Positions 50,545 to 63,026 of a DNA stretch of 64,000 nucleotides are shown here, piece after piece. The stretch is from Mytilinidion resinicola (lineage: Eukaryota; Ascomycota; Dothideomycetes; Mytilinidiales; Mytilinidiaceae), in assembly GCF_010093595.1 (NCBI RefSeq), contig NW_022985438.1, positions 1,946,785-2,010,784 of the forward strand, in the 5' to 3' direction. A program made the position numbers and the translations under genes. Below the pieces are notes generated by a model. The model saw only the letters and a list, made by a program, of their open reading frames with translations. It was not told the origin of the DNA and ran no database searches. Every line of letters begins with the position of its first letter. Positions within the stretch are counted from its first letter, which is position 1.

Positions 50545-51696
50545 ATGCCGCTCAGCCACTTTGTCATATCTGTAATTGGGTCCCTAAATGTCGACCTCGT
50601 TACTCGGACAGCCCGGATTCCCACTGCTGGCGAGACGCTCACCGCGGAATCATTCGACACTGGATTTGGCGGAAAAGGCGCCAACCAGGCAGTGGGTTCT
50701 GTACTTGTCGAGTCTGCCTGGGCCTACTAACGTTAGAAAAGGTAGCATGTGCTAGAGTATCTCGAACACAGTCGCAGGCCCGCAATGGCGAGTCCACTGA
50801 TGTAGAAGTCCGCATGGTCGGCGCAGTTGGTGATGACCAATTTGCGGACGATTTCCTGAAAAGTCTGCAAGCGGGTGGAGTAGAAACGTCTAAAGTGCAG
50901 AAGTTGCCGAACCAGAAGACTGGAGTGGCCGTCATTCTTGTTGAGAGCCAGACTGGAGAGAATAGGATTTTGTTGTCTCCTGGAGCCAACTACAATGTAC
51001 CGGTTGTAGACCTTCTCCAACGTGACACCACAGTTGCCCTGTTCCAGTTGGAAGTTCCTATCGAAGTGGTAGGTTCTCGTGCATTTACAACTGGATAATG
51101 AACCCAGACATGTTTGTAAATACATGCCTAACAAAAGGTAGGCTCTTCTCAACATGAAAGCCGCGAGGGAACGAGATATCGTGGTTATTTTGAATCCAGC
51201 TCCCGCAATCCCTCTCCCAGAAGACGCCTACAAAGGTCTTGACCACTTGATCGTGAACGAGACCGAGGCCTCTATTCTATCCGGAATCGAAAACCCAACA
51301 TCATGGAACGATGTCACCTCAGTATTCATCAATAGAGGTGTTCAGAACGTAATAATTACCCTAGGTGCTGAGGTTAGTTTTCCTCTCGACTATCTATCAG
51401 CCCGTTGCTGAAAATATCAGGGGGTATACTACCAAACAGCTGCCCGCCATGCCAAATCCGAACCGGCTAAAGTCTTACCAGCTCGAAAGGTCAAGGTAGT
51501 AGACACCACTGCTGCTGGTGACACATTCGTAGGGGCGTATGCTGTCTCGGTTGCTCGTAGCAATTCAAGGACTGTAGACGCGTCCTTTGATATTGACGCA
51601 GCCATCGAATATGCAAACCGAGCCGCCTCGGAGACGGTACAAAAAGTGGGCGCTCAGTCTGCGATACCGTGGGTGGATGAGGTGCCTTCGAGCTGA
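50545..51696 (+). CDS. RBK1: ribokinase
   Basis: Four exons, 50545-50691, 50742-51068, 51142-51372 and 51421-51696, with introns of 50, 73 and 48 nt, all phase 0, give 326 residues. The PfkB sugar-kinase signatures are present: IGSLNVDLV at the start, [10 protein letters not shown] near residues 40-49, the substrate-side region [28 protein letters not shown] and the ATP/anion-hole motif [13 protein letters not shown], in which the last Asp is the catalytic base. The enzyme phosphorylates D-ribose to ribose 5-phosphate in the cytosol, feeding the pentose phosphate pathway and nucleotide synthesis. Length matches yeast Rbk1. The next gene downstream, in convergent orientation, is a broken permease of the anion:cation symporter group. 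Confidence 0.94.
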
Positions 51697-51965
51697 GAAA
51701 GTTCTACCAAACTGTCCCTCCTCTTATCGACGATTGCGTATACCAGCTATGTCGAAGCTTGGCAAGAAACCCTTCACGAGGAAGCGAAGCCAGACAGGGG
51801 TTCAAGAGAAGTGAACTGGTATATCAACACACTAGAATCTAGCCACAATCGAAGCTAGCGATACCTCAAACGGTAAACATTCGCAATGCCGTTCAATTCC
51901 TTTCTAGATTTCTCAAGTGACCTTTAGAGTCTATCCCATCCGCTAATTCAAGCCTCACACATCCT

Positions 51966-53646
51966 CTAAAACGTATGCCTAAACCTCTCCTCCTGACTAA
52001 CATACCCCTCACTATCCGCCTTCCCATTAACTACCCTAAAATGCCACGTCATGACCCCAACCAGCACGACCAACAACCCCTGCGTCGCCACCGCACACCA
52101 CACGCCCGTCCGATAACTCGGATACTCCTTCTGCATGAACGTCGTGCTCGCATAGATCCCGCCAATCGCCGCAAACACAAACTGGATCCCGCTCGCCATG
52201 CTCCGCCGGCTATCCGACCGCACATTGTTGCTCTGAAACGCGATAATTGTCGGCAGATTCGCATTGCACCCGGACACCCCAGGAACACGCCGAAGTACCG
52301 CACCCCGTTGTTCGTGCAGTACGCCGTCAGCAGCAGGCCCGTCAGCGTGATGACGGCGTTCAGCACCATCCACGGCATCCGCAGCCGCGTGCGGTCCGCG
52401 ATCCACGCATTGCCGACGGTCCAGAGGATGGAGACCAGGTACGGTGGCGCGCAGAGGAGGAACACGATGGCGGTGGTGTAGCCCATGGTCTTGAGGATTG
52501 TCTGGATGAAGTAGGCGAAAGCGTAGATGGGCGCCGAGGAGGTCATGAACATGAAGCCGTATACCTATAGCTGCTAGGCGCCGAGGTAGTGCCGAAATTT
52601 CGGCCAGGTCAGCTTGTCGGGCTTGGAGCCGCCGCGGTCGCGGTCGACGCGGTTGAGGACGGTGAGGAGCTCGGCCGTGGTGAAGGCGCGGCGGTCGTTG
52701 GAGGCGAGGAGGACGTCGGGGAAGCCGACCACGAGGAAGTAGCCGACGAGGGAGAAGCCGATTGTTGCGACGCCTTCGATGCTGAGGGGGGGGGTGTTAG
52801 GGGGTTTGGTGAGGTGGAAAGGGGAAGGGGCCGTACATGAAGATCCAGCGCCAGCCTACGATGCCATACGAGCCATCTAGCTTGACGAGAGCGAAGGCTA
52901 AGATATTGCCAAAGGCGGAGACGAATAGGTTGATCAGGTACCAGAGCGCCATGCTAATCCCCATATCAGTACCTTCATCTAATTCTCAGAATGATGAACA
53001 CCATTCACCGCTGCTGAATCTCATACCGCTGATACCACGTCGACAGCAAAAACATACAACACGGCAGAAACCCAGCCTCAAAGATCCCAATCAGAATCCT
53101 ACACACCACAATCACTCTCCAATCGTTCGCGAATCCCATTCCTAGCATGACAGCCCCCCAGCTGAACGCCAGCGCATTCAGCTGGATCTTCGGTCCAATC
53201 GGCCGCAATGTTAGGGTGGACGGCAGCTCGAACAGGAAATAAGTCACGAAGAAGACGAGCAGCGCGATCGAGTAGCGGTTCCCGACGTCGAAGTGCAGGT
53301 CCTCGTTCATGCCGGCCACGCGCGCGTTTGAGAGGTTGACGCGGTCAAGCCCGGCGATGGAGTAGAGGCCGCCGAGGATGGGAATGAGACGCCAGTCGAC
53401 TTTGCGGCTGGTTAAGGTTAGCTATACGCTATATTCGTTTGAGAATGGTAGAGGAGCTGTTTTCGTTGCTCACATGGCACGTGCTTCCTCCTTCTTTTGC
53501 TCATCTGAGAGGTCATCTTCAGCGATGTGGCCCGGGGGGGGTTTCTCTACGACGAGCTCCTCGTCGACGACGTTGATGATTTGGACGTCTGGTTTCTCGA
53601 AGAGGGAGGACCGGGCTGTCGCGGGCAGCGGGGAGTCGTGGGACAT
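51966..53646 (-). pseudogene. broken MFS permease (Dal5-like anion:cation symporter family)
   Basis: Exons 53646-53474, 53407-53009, 52953-52837 and 52781-51966, with introns of 66, 55 and 55 nt, read as a full 12-helix transporter. Family landmarks are KVDWRLIPILGGLYS, DRVNLSNARVAGM, the WRVIVVCRILIGIFEAGFLP segment and YGFMFMTSSAPIYAFAYF. The last exon is damaged. Two TAG codons lie in frame at 52574-52576 and 52565-52567. A single base is missing in or near a C-run at 52277-52280, so the frame shifts before the GCNANLPTIIAF region. Both TAGs sit where the family usually has Trp. Relatives carry allantoate, nicotinate, biotin precursors or other organic anions. A sequencing error could explain the frameshift but hardly the two stops as well. 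Confidence 0.78.
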
Positions 53647-54935
53647 ATTTGGGTCCTTGAAGGTAATAAAAGTTTCCAAAAGATAGATGTTGACAGGGCT
53701 AGGAAGACTGACTACCACAATCTCGCTAAGGGCATAAGAAATACGAACCGACGATATTCTATAACGTGAGGGAATCCCCAGATATTTAGTACACATCTAC
53801 CCCAGCTCTCCACCGCTGCGGGGCATCTTATCCTGAACCGATTCACCAGATCTTGCAAGCGATGAGGTACATAGTAGGTTCTTCTTCAAGAGGTTGTTGT
53901 CATGAAGATCCTCAAAAGTAACCTGGTTTGCATGGTCAGCTGTGAGTAGTCTCCGATATCAGTCTTGGCCTCTTCATTTTCTCCATACCATAAGTCTTGG
54001 CCAATGACTTAAGTGCGTTATTAGCACGCCACACAAGCCACTTTTGAGACACGAAGGCTCAATGGAAAGTCAGGCTGTTGCCGACAGCCGTTGGTGACAC
54101 GTTGAGGCAGATAAGTATAGCCGGCTCAGTGGCATCGAACGCACGACCGATGCCGGACGCGGTAGTTGGCGATGGAGTAGAGATGCAGAGGATTAGCATG
54201 ACTGGTGGTAACAAAAAACATGATCCGTGAAGTGCATCCGTGTATTTGTTGCTTATACCACGACCCAACCGCATTCCATCGTCTCAATACTCCAACACAA
54301 TCCCAACATAACATCAAAACACGCACGATACCAAAAGCTAGCAACGCCCAAAAAACAGCAGATAGACAATAGGGGAAAGGGGTAATCGATAGGCAAGGAA
54401 AGTGAACAAGCAATCGCAAGAAACCAGCCAAGCAGAAAGCCGACATTAAGGAAACGACAGGAAAGGGGGAATCAGGCCCAGCAAACTCCTGAATAGACCC
54501 CAGCGCCCAGATCAGACGCCTAAAAGCAAGTCATTACCCATTGTGAAGAGTGTGTAAGTAAGAGAGGTATGAGTTTCGTTGCTCTAATCTCCGACTTAAG
54601 GTTTTTTTCTTCCGAGGTATAGTATGATCGTCTCAGCTTTCGTGGACTCCTTATAGCTTCGCATCCGAAGTCTCCAATGCCATAGCAGTGATGACCGTGT
54701 TCCAACTCAGCCCACCTTCCCGAGAAAGGGACCGCCTATTCATGGTGACATGAAGGAAGGCCGGTGTTTCTCGGTGGGGACAACCAAGTCGAGAAGGCCA
54801 AGAAAAGAACGGCATCGGACAAGGGACCAGAAGGTAAGCGGAGTAAGTGGTGGTTGGGACGACACATTGTCTAACGGAGATGGAGGACCAAACGACGGCA
54901 ATGAAGAAAAACGAGGACTCTACGTGGTGGGGCTG
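53647..54935. other. intergenic region, 1.3 kb
   Basis: Upstream of the permease remnant and downstream of the next minus-strand gene. Short frames only; I see no RNA gene or repeat. Confidence 0.4.
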
Positions 54936-56407
54936 TTATAGTTCCTCATCGGTCTCATCAGGCAGTGAGACGAGGACAGCAACTTCCTCCAGGGTTTGAG
55001 CCTCAACGGGGACAGGAGCTTTCACAACAGGCCCGGCGGTCTCGTCAACATAGATTGGGATCTCCTTCTCTTGCTCGACTTGCACCGGCACCTCAACCTC
55101 AGTCTCGACTGGAAGCTGAGCTTCAATTAGTGTCTCAACCGGAGCCTCAACCAGAGCCTCAACCTCAACTAGAACCTCAGCTTCAACTGGAGCTTCAACC
55201 TCGACAGGCTTTTCCTCCCCAACTAGTTCCTCCTCCCTAAGCGGTGATGGCGACGTAAGGGCAGCAAAGTCGAACTCCTTGGAAAGACCAGACGGCTTCT
55301 CAATAGCAGCATCCACCGTCACGAACGACGACTCATCGCACCCAGGCCCGTAGTAGTCTTTAGCAGGCAAGTCGGAAAGCGGCGAGCGGTCCTGGTCCAT
55401 AGCATCCTGGACAAGGGGACGGCGAAGCTTAGGTAGCTTGACTTCATGGATAGCGCCCACACCCTCCAACCCAGTCATCTCGGTAGCAACATCGTCGACA
55501 TTGGCCTCTGCATCTATGGAAGTGGAAGCGAAGACGAAGTCCGGTGGCGGAATGTTTTCCTTGCCCCTTTCAGCACCTTCTCTTGCCTTCCTCATTTCTC
55601 CGTCGTCGTCAGAGGAGATGTCCAGCGTGCATGCGGAATGCTCCATCAGGTTTGTGGCCTCTTCCTCAGGGGTGTCTTCGTGGATATCGAAGAACCAGGT
55701 CTTTGGCATAGCTTCCTCTAGAGTTGGCATGGCGGCAACGGCTGGCTTAGGAGTGTAGGTAGGAATAGTGCCGCTAAGGGCAGCATCGATTGAGAACGGA
55801 AGACCAGAGTTGCCATTGGCCATGGAAGGCGAGAAAGCGGGTGGGTCGATGCGACGGAATTGGGATGAAGATGCACGACGCTTTGAAAGGAGGCCGACAC
55901 GCTTGTGCTTTGGGGAACCACGGGAGGAGCCAATCGGGGTTGAGGATGCAGTGGAAGGTGAGGATAGAGCTTTGCGGACAGAGGGCAGGGTTGGTGTTAT
56001 TATTTTGCGAGGGGAGGGCAATGTGGTAGGGCTCGTGCGGGCAGACTGGGTGGTAGTGATGAACTGGGAGGGTTTGGCGAGGCCATCGGTGGTCTTGGAG
56101 CGCTTGGTGGGTGAATTGAAGATGGAGGGTTCGATATTCTCCGAATCATTATCGGAATCGAAGACGGAGGGGCTGTAGCGGCGTTTAGTGGCTGTTGAAT
56201 GGGTGGGCTTCTGGGAGGGTGAAAATGATGCTGGGATAGCTATGGATTTCATGTTAACGAACAGATACATGGGATTTACGCGTCTCATATGCGAGACGAG
56301 TAGTGGGCGAACATACCATTTTGGCGGTTCTTGATATTGGAGAGCGATTGGAGCCTAGGGCTGTCGAGGGCAGCGAAAGGCTGACGCGTGGGAACGTGAG
56401 TAGTCAT
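54936..56407 (-). CDS. unknown Ser/Pro- and Glu/Val-rich fungal protein
   Basis: Two exons, 56407-56317 and 56239-54936, with a 77-nt phase-1 intron, give 464 residues beginning MTTHVPTRQPFAALDSPRLQ. This start is better than the downstream ATG because the splice makes a continuous, typically fungal N-terminus. The first 160 residues are Ser/Thr/Pro-rich with many SP and TP sites (possible CDK targets) and basic clusters (KHKRVGLLSKRR) that could be nuclear localisation signals. The most conserved-looking part is PKTWFFDIHEDTPEEEATNL, near the middle. The C-terminal 120 residues are a Glu/Val/Pro low-complexity run (PVEVEAPVEAE-like). I have seen the middle motif in uncharacterised ascomycete proteins but cannot name a function. 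Confidence 0.72.
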
Positions 56408-57810
56408 AGTGGCGGTTGTAGACTGTATCCAAACGAAAGACTGAGAGTAATTGCAAGTCTATCAAAGACTGGTTTCTAGGATTGAATAGTCTAGCCGGCC
56501 AATTGAGTTGGTGGTGTATTGGTAGAGAAGCAAGAATGGTGTCGAGTACGAGGCTGTTGAATAACGCGATATAAAATGGCTGTGGAGACGCGAACAGAAG
56601 TAATTCGACGTTGCCAGAAGTGCAGGATGCGAGTATCAAGGCAGGTGAGGGTATACAAGACGTGAGCAGAGCGGAGAGGGACGAGGGCAGAGGTCTTGGG
56701 GGAGAGCAAGCCTGGGGAGGGAAAGGGAGGGACGAGAGGGGCGCGCCGAGGGTATATCGGGGTGGCAGCCCTCGGGACGGGAAGCAGGCTCTGCAGCGCA
56801 GACGGGGTGCAGAAGCGTAGGACTAAGACGGGTCGGGCGCACAGGGAAGGGAGTGGTGAACGCGTTCGTGTGGTGTTGGCGATTTGAGGTGCAGCTCGCG
56901 CGTCGGTGAAGCCAAAGCGCTGCACGCAATCACCGCGAGACACGGTAAACGCGCCGTCGAGAGCGTCAATCCGGTTTCTCTGCCTGCTTCTCAGCCTCAG
57001 GCCCGCCCAGCCGGCGTGCCCTTTAGATCAATGCACCGCCAGCCGCGGGGGGCAATTGGCTGGGCTGCGCGGAGCCCTCCTTCACCCGCATCTGCTCCCT
57101 GCGCTTCTAGCAAGGTTGCGCGCATCACGACGCGACTCTGCGAACGCCCGCCCGACGTGATGACTGGGCTGCTCGGAGACACCACGGCGCAGCCAAGCCG
57201 AGCGCTTCCTCGCGTGCAGACGGGGCGCTGCACGGTCAAGTGCTGCCGTCCGACGCAGCCAGGCAGTTTGAGTGAATGTAGGGGCCGGGCGAGCCGAGAG
57301 CGCACGACAGCCACCCGTCGTGCACCTGTTTATGCCTGGCTATGCCGTAGTTTCATTAAGAGGGACTGTCTTGCTCCTGCTCTCTCGTCATGGCGCCCCA
57401 TCACGCGTGGGCTCTTTTACACTCTTCGCATGGCTCGCAGCCGCTGCTGTTTCAAACCGCCAGTGTTTGGCCCAGCGCTGCTTGACGCACCAAACGTAGA
57501 CGTCGGCGCACCACATGAGTCCAGCTGTTGAATTTAACGGCATGCGCCTCGCTCAGGTTTCTAGTAATACGATGTATGCATGGCCTGGCACCTGCATCGT
57601 CTTGTACATACATACAATGTCCCTCAAGCAGCTCCACGAAGCGCCCCCAATGCAAATCATGCAACCCTATCTCCATGTCCTCATACCATGTGTCATGCAC
57701 TTCCCGCCTGTGCCTAGCTGCTGAGCCAGCATCCACTATCAGAAGCAGGCAATTCGTCCTCTCAGCCTACCACCTCAGCCCACTACGAGAGCCCAACGTC
57801 ATCCAGTCCC
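56408..57810. other. GC-rich intergenic region, 1.4 kb
   Basis: Overlapping open frames (up to 215 codons at 56884-57531) appear on both strands because of GC content. None has a domain or splice support. No RNA gene seen. Confidence 0.4.
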
Positions 57811-60800
57811 TCACAGCTTTGCCTCAATCTCCTCAAAGTCGCTGAGATCCTGCACCGGTCGGGCACCCTTGCTGACCTCCAGCCCAGCCTTCCACGCATG
57901 CACATCGCGAATCACTACTGGTGTGGTTCCGTTGCCCAGCTTCACGTGCGTCTCACCATCTGCCTCCACCACCTCCTTCTGGCTCTCTGTCTCTGCCAGG
58001 GCAGCCGCCAGCGCTGCCTTGCCCTGCTCCACCACCTTGGTCACAACGTCCGCCTCCAGCTTCAGCTCCCCAAGGTAGGAGGATAGCGCTTCGACTAGGT
58101 CATCTTGCTTGGCGGGTTTCTCCACTGCTTGGAAGTGTGTCTGTAGATCATCGTCCTTGACGGCCACTTTATTGGCTGTGAGCAACTCGCTGACGAGTTT
58201 GACCATTTGTTCGTTCTTCTCTGCAGCCGGCGATGACTGCGCCAGCATGTGAACAGCTAGTTTGGCACGCGTTGGTGACGTAGGCGAGATGAACTGGTCA
58301 AAGAACTCAATAATGTCTTTCTTGGTGAGGGGTGTAAGATGCTCCACATCACGATCGGCTAGTCAAAGATTAGTATATTATCGATATCAGAAGTTTTTGA
58401 GCACATACCAGACTCAAAATCGTAGCATTCGCTCAGAACATGATTCCAGAACCTGTTCGTCTCCTGTGACAGGTTCTTCAGCTTCTCCAGCCGCTTATTG
58501 ATAATGCTCCTCTTATGCCCTTCAAAGTCTTCGTCCTTCATGTCGTGCAGCATCTGCCCGAACTGAGTCAAGAAAGCGTCTATCCGGCCCTCCAAATAGT
58601 CGGGGCTCTTCTCACTCTGGATTAAGATACGGTATCCAGCCCACATGTTCAAGATCGTCGGCCCGCTGAACACAACATAGCCAAGTTGCTCTTTCGTCCG
58701 TAGCTGGTCAAATGCTGGCTCGTCCGCCATCTGGGCCATAAGAAGAAGCTTTGCCTTCCGCTGCCGGTTCAAAGGATCGCCAATATAAAGCATGTATTCG
58801 ATGCAATGATTGACGTTCGCCGGATCTCTGAGGTCTCGCTCGTAGACGAAATTACAGCCCGGCGGCAAAAGTAGCGAGCGTCGAATACGCCATTGAGAGG
58901 ATGGCAGTTTCTTTGGCTTCAAGATGGACTCGACCATGTCAGTCAGTTTCAGAGCATCCTCCTTGTAGATGTTTCCATGTGCGAGCAACTCAATGTGCAC
59001 CTGGGCGAGGAGTTGAGGGAAGAAGGCGCGGACGTCAGCCGCAGTGACGCTGTGCAGCTCCGCAAGCAATTGCTCGTTGATCCAGCCCTTCTCGGTTGTA
59101 AGCCACCTACTAAAGACTCCGACCTGGTGGTACGGCTGCTGGTACTCCCAGTTTCGGAAGCTACGCGCCAGTCGTTCTTTTATTATATTGAAACGGTCCT
59201 CGCTAACCTCCAAGTCTCGCATTGAGACCAGAACTTTCTCGAGAAGAACCGCCATCTTATCGTTGTAGCCGCTGACGCTAACATCGAGGCCAGGAGCGTG
59301 TGCAGCGACTGAGTAATTGAGACCAGATATCTCAGCGTCGTAAGAGTACTCCACTAAGGCATCGTATACTAGTTCTCGGTAGAGATGTGACACAACTGTA
59401 TTGAGGGGTGTCAGGCTAACGAGTGGTGATCGCAAAATAATGAGTACGCTAGCTTTAGGGACCCAGAACTGGTCATCTTTCTTGAACCAGGTCCGGACGT
59501 TCTCATCATTTCGGATGAGCTTCGGCGTCTTCAGCGGCTCCTCAACTTCCTTCTTCTCCACCTCGAGTCGATTTGGGATGAACTCGTTCTTGTGCGGGAG
59601 ATGGAGCTCGGCCGGGCGGCCGTTAGTCGGGCTCGCAACTACCTCCTTGATTTCGGCTAGAAAATCCTCTGGTATCTTCTCATACTTGTATTCGGTTCCA
59701 TACCACTTCTCTTTCTGGTCCCAATCGCCCGGGAAGTCTTGGCTGATCAGAGTCAACCGGAAATTATCCGGCCGCAAGTACGTAGCTGCCTTGTTGATCG
59801 CCTCAGCATTGAACTTTCGAATCAGACTGGGTCCGCTTAAGAGAAGCTCTCTGGGGTACGGTCTCTGCATGATTCCACTGAGCAAGCTTGTGGTCCTGCT
59901 CGCAGGGCTCTTCTGTTTGTACTTGAAGTCGACCTCGCTCATGCGCTTCATCTCATCCACGATCCATTCCTGAGGCGGCGATTCGCGCATCATTGCAATA
60001 TATTGGAATATCGTCTTCGTGACTTCCTTGTAGTGCTTGAGACCCTCCTCAGTGAGTTTGACCCTGACAACAAAGATTGCAGATCCCGGGCATAGAGGCT
60101 GTGCTCCTGCTGACAGTCCATTGGCCCATCCCTTTGCTTTGATATAAGCTAGAATGCTACCTGGACCTTCGTGGCCAATGAGATGTGAGAAGTAACGTCC
60201 TGGCTGAGACTCGTAAAGCTCCTCTTCATCTTGGTATAGAAAGTCTAATTCCAAATTCCGCATCTCGAAGACAGGCTTTGCGAATATTTGCATTCCCAAC
60301 TCTTTCTCCGTGTACGGAGCAACATCGTCCCATCGTAGTCGAGGTAAATTCTTGTTAGGTACCGCAGAAAACAGCTCCTCGACCCAATTTTCGAGATCGT
60401 CCAGACTCTCACGGCCAAGAACAACCAACTTCATCCGATTCGCCGAATAATGTGTATGGTAGAACTTCATGAACTCATTCCGAATCTTCACCCCGCGTGC
60501 GAGTGGTTCATCATGCAGAGTCTTGTAGCTACCTGTCGAGAAGTGGTTGTACGGATGTTTGGGGTTTGAAAGTGACTTGTTAAGCTGATGTAATCTCCAT
60601 GTATCATTTTGTAGATTCTTCTTGTTCTCCGAGTCGACAGCCTTGAGCTCCCTATCCAAAGTTTCCTCAAGAAACAACGGAGCTACAAAGAACTGTGCAA
60701 ACCGATCGAGAGCTCCATACAATGGTGACTCCGCTTTCAAAGCCGTCAGGTCTTCTGGAGTGTCAGAGGTAGACGTGGCATTGCTACTCGAGGTTTTCGA

Positions 60801-61269
60801 TGACGCTCCTACTTCGAAGTAGTAATTCGTCGAGGTAGCCGCAGTATAGGCATTTGAGTGTCCGGAGTGTGAGGTGAGGTATTGGTTATATGCATTCTCC
60901 TTAGGATACTGCGAGTGGGAATAATTAGCATGCTTTGAAATACTGCACAATGAATGTAATAATCTCGATAGCCCAATGAACCAGCCAGACTGCTCCTCTT
61001 CCAGCTCAACTCACTTTCTCAGTGCCCATGAATAATAGATGCTCCACGGCGTGGGCAATACCCGGCATGTCCTCCGCATCGCTAAAGCTTCCCACGTTCA
61101 CGTCCAACGCACCGCTGACTTTATCCGTGTCGGGATCATGTATGAGCAGGGCCTCGAGATGGTTCGCTAGCCTAATCACTCTGTACGACCGATCATCCAA
61201 GGTCGGCCTCTCTAGGTTCTCGGTGAGTCGTTCGGGCTGAGCAGTTCGATTGTTGATAGGCTCAGCCAT
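57811..61269 (-). CDS. STE23: insulysin-type M16 metalloprotease (Ste23/IDE orthologue)
   Basis: Three exons, 61269-61015, 60908-58409 and 58358-57811 (introns of 106 and 50 nt), give 1100 residues. The inverted zinc motif HAVEH is at residues 73-77 and the distal Glu ligand lies in ELKAVDSE near residue 179. A Ser/Thr-rich insert of about 25 residues separates them compared with human IDE. The later domains carry FEMRNLELDF, PGSILAYIKAKGWANGL and the C-terminal RTKEQLGYVVFSG segment. Ste23/IDE enzymes enclose small peptides in a chamber and cut them; in yeast Ste23 helps process a-factor. The splice sites complete FMGTEKYPKENAYNQYL and YDFESADRDVEHL. An in-frame extension of 95 codons upstream of the chosen ATG looks like a mitochondrial presequence. 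Confidence 0.95.
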
Positions 61270-61939
61270 GGTGACTGGGGGGGTCAGGGTGTAGGGACGG
61301 AGGATGGTCACCGAGTGGCTCTTATGTCGCAAGGCTGCTGGAGCCTGGAGAGGGTGTGGACGTGTCTGGGGGCAAAGTAGTGGCGCGGTGGCGGTGAGAC
61401 AAGGAGTGTTCAAGGCAAAGGCGAAGAACAAGCGTGAGGCTGAGGCTGAGGCTGAGGCTGAAGAAGACTTGATCGAAGGCTGGAGTTGGTGTCTGAGGCT
61501 GCCACGGGCTACCCAGACATGCTCCAGGGACCGACTACCACGAGAGACGAGCATCCACCGGAAGAGACAGCGGGGCTGGATATAGCAATCACAGCGAATG
61601 TCGAGCCGACGAGGGAGGAAGGTGTTTCAGAGAAAGGCAGCAGGAAGTATTATGGAAACGTGTTCCTTGGGAGAGAAATAATTTGAGCGATGGAGAGGAG
61701 GGTCGAATATGGGGACATCAAGGTAGAGGGATGATGCGGGCCTCATGCGCTAGAATCGGTGTGATACAATATGTAATTCCCCGACCCGCTATTCCCACCT
61801 ATTCACTAGCTAGTCTCTCTCAAGCATCTCCTCGCCACCCTTTCTACAAGTGGTTACTATTCACTTCGCCATACTCTGCCAACTTGCCCTGCATTGATAT
61901 ATCTGGATCCTTGCATCATTCCCTTGTCCATCATCCATC
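61270..61939. other. divergent intergenic region with hexanucleotide repeat, 670 bp
   Basis: Upstream of Ste23 (minus) and the EthD-domain gene (plus). A TGAGGC hexamer is repeated about 4.5 times at 61434-61461. The part up to 61554 is open in the Ste23 frame. Confidence 0.5.
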
Positions 61940-62420
61940 ATGGTGCTCGAAGCTGGTTACCCCAACACGACCGGGTTCCGCAAGGTTGTCAAAGTCACCA
62001 TACTCATCAAGAAGAAAGAAGGCATGTCCGACGAGGACTTCATAAACCACTACAATAACGTTCATGCCCAGAGGGCCGCCCCCGTCGTGCAGCGAGCAGG
62101 CGCAATTAGCTACAGCTTGGTAACCCCCCACCAGCGCCCTATTGCAGCCTGGACGTCTGAATGTGCCCCTGCAGACATACCATCTCCAAAGGGACCGCAA
62201 AATGATACAAGACATCATGCACAATAAGGCGAAGCTGGCAGACTACGATGCTATCTGCACCTTTGTCTTTCCAGACTATCTGTGCCTAGCTAAGTTCATG
62301 TACGACAAGGAGGGCGCGGCCTTGACCGGCGACCATGACAACTTCATGGATGACAGCCAGATGAAGATGATGGTTGGGGACGAGTACATGGTCATAGAAG
62401 ATGGTCAGAAGGTGGGATGA
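61940..62420 (+). CDS. EthD-domain protein (dimeric alpha-beta barrel)
   Basis: Two exons, 61940-62119 and 62175-62420, with a 55-nt phase-0 intron, give 141 residues. The pattern is that of EthD proteins: an opening beta strand (VVKVTILIKKKEGMSDEDF), the helix FINHYNNVHAQRAAPVV with its conserved His, a second strand and the later YDAICTFVFPDYLCLAKFM strand-helix unit. EthD folds occur in small dimeric enzymes, some in fungal polyketide and anthraquinone-type pathways and in ether degradation. There is no biosynthetic cluster around it here, so no pathway is proposed. The family usually has 100-140 residues. Confidence 0.82.
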
Positions 62421-63026
62421 GTGGTAAGATGGGAGCCAGTCACGCGGGGCATGGAAAAGGTTGGCACACTAATTCTAGAACAAGCTGTCTCGTGTGTACA
62501 CCCGTCCGCCACTGTTTGGGTTGCTTCAATGTATTTTCAGGGATCTAAAGAAGATAGATGCTCTTCGCCTTGGGCTATGTGGAAATCTGTTGAAGCACTC
62601 CATGCAGTGGCAGACAGCTGTACACACGGACAGAGTACTTGATGACGGGAGTGTGCCACTTTTTTCGTGCCTAGCGTGCCAGTGTTACGTGCACGGAGTA
62701 TAGCAGGGGCGTCTCTGGAGTACATATTTTTCATTCCTCTTAGCAACCATCTGGTACCTCGTTACCTATTGTATGACATCGGGGCTTCGCACATTCCGCC
62801 TGAAGTACTCTCTGCGTAAGCCACGTGATATGGTCTAAATACCTAGGTAAATGGTACTATTTCTGTCATGTGTCAGAAAGCACTGCTGATTATGATGTCA
62901 AATTCCCCACGCTGTTACCTCCCCAGTCGACGCTGATAGCACCTGTGTTGCCCTTTCATTTAGCCTTTTATACTCAAAAGGTACACGGAGTAGATGAGCC
63001 TTACTTTCGATCGTAAATCAAGGCCC
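62421..63026. other. convergent intergenic region, 606 bp
   Basis: 3' flanks of the EthD gene and of the Lys-rich gene. Short frames only. Confidence 0.4.

Noticed and set aside
54119..54175. tRNA-like palindromic stretch (GCCGGCTCAGTGGC ... GCCGG)
   Set aside because: No acceptor stem, anticodon loop or proper B box could be aligned.
56884..57531. 215-codon frame upstream of Ste23's 3' end
   Set aside because: GC-driven open frame with composition unlike the real genes here and no splice or domain support.
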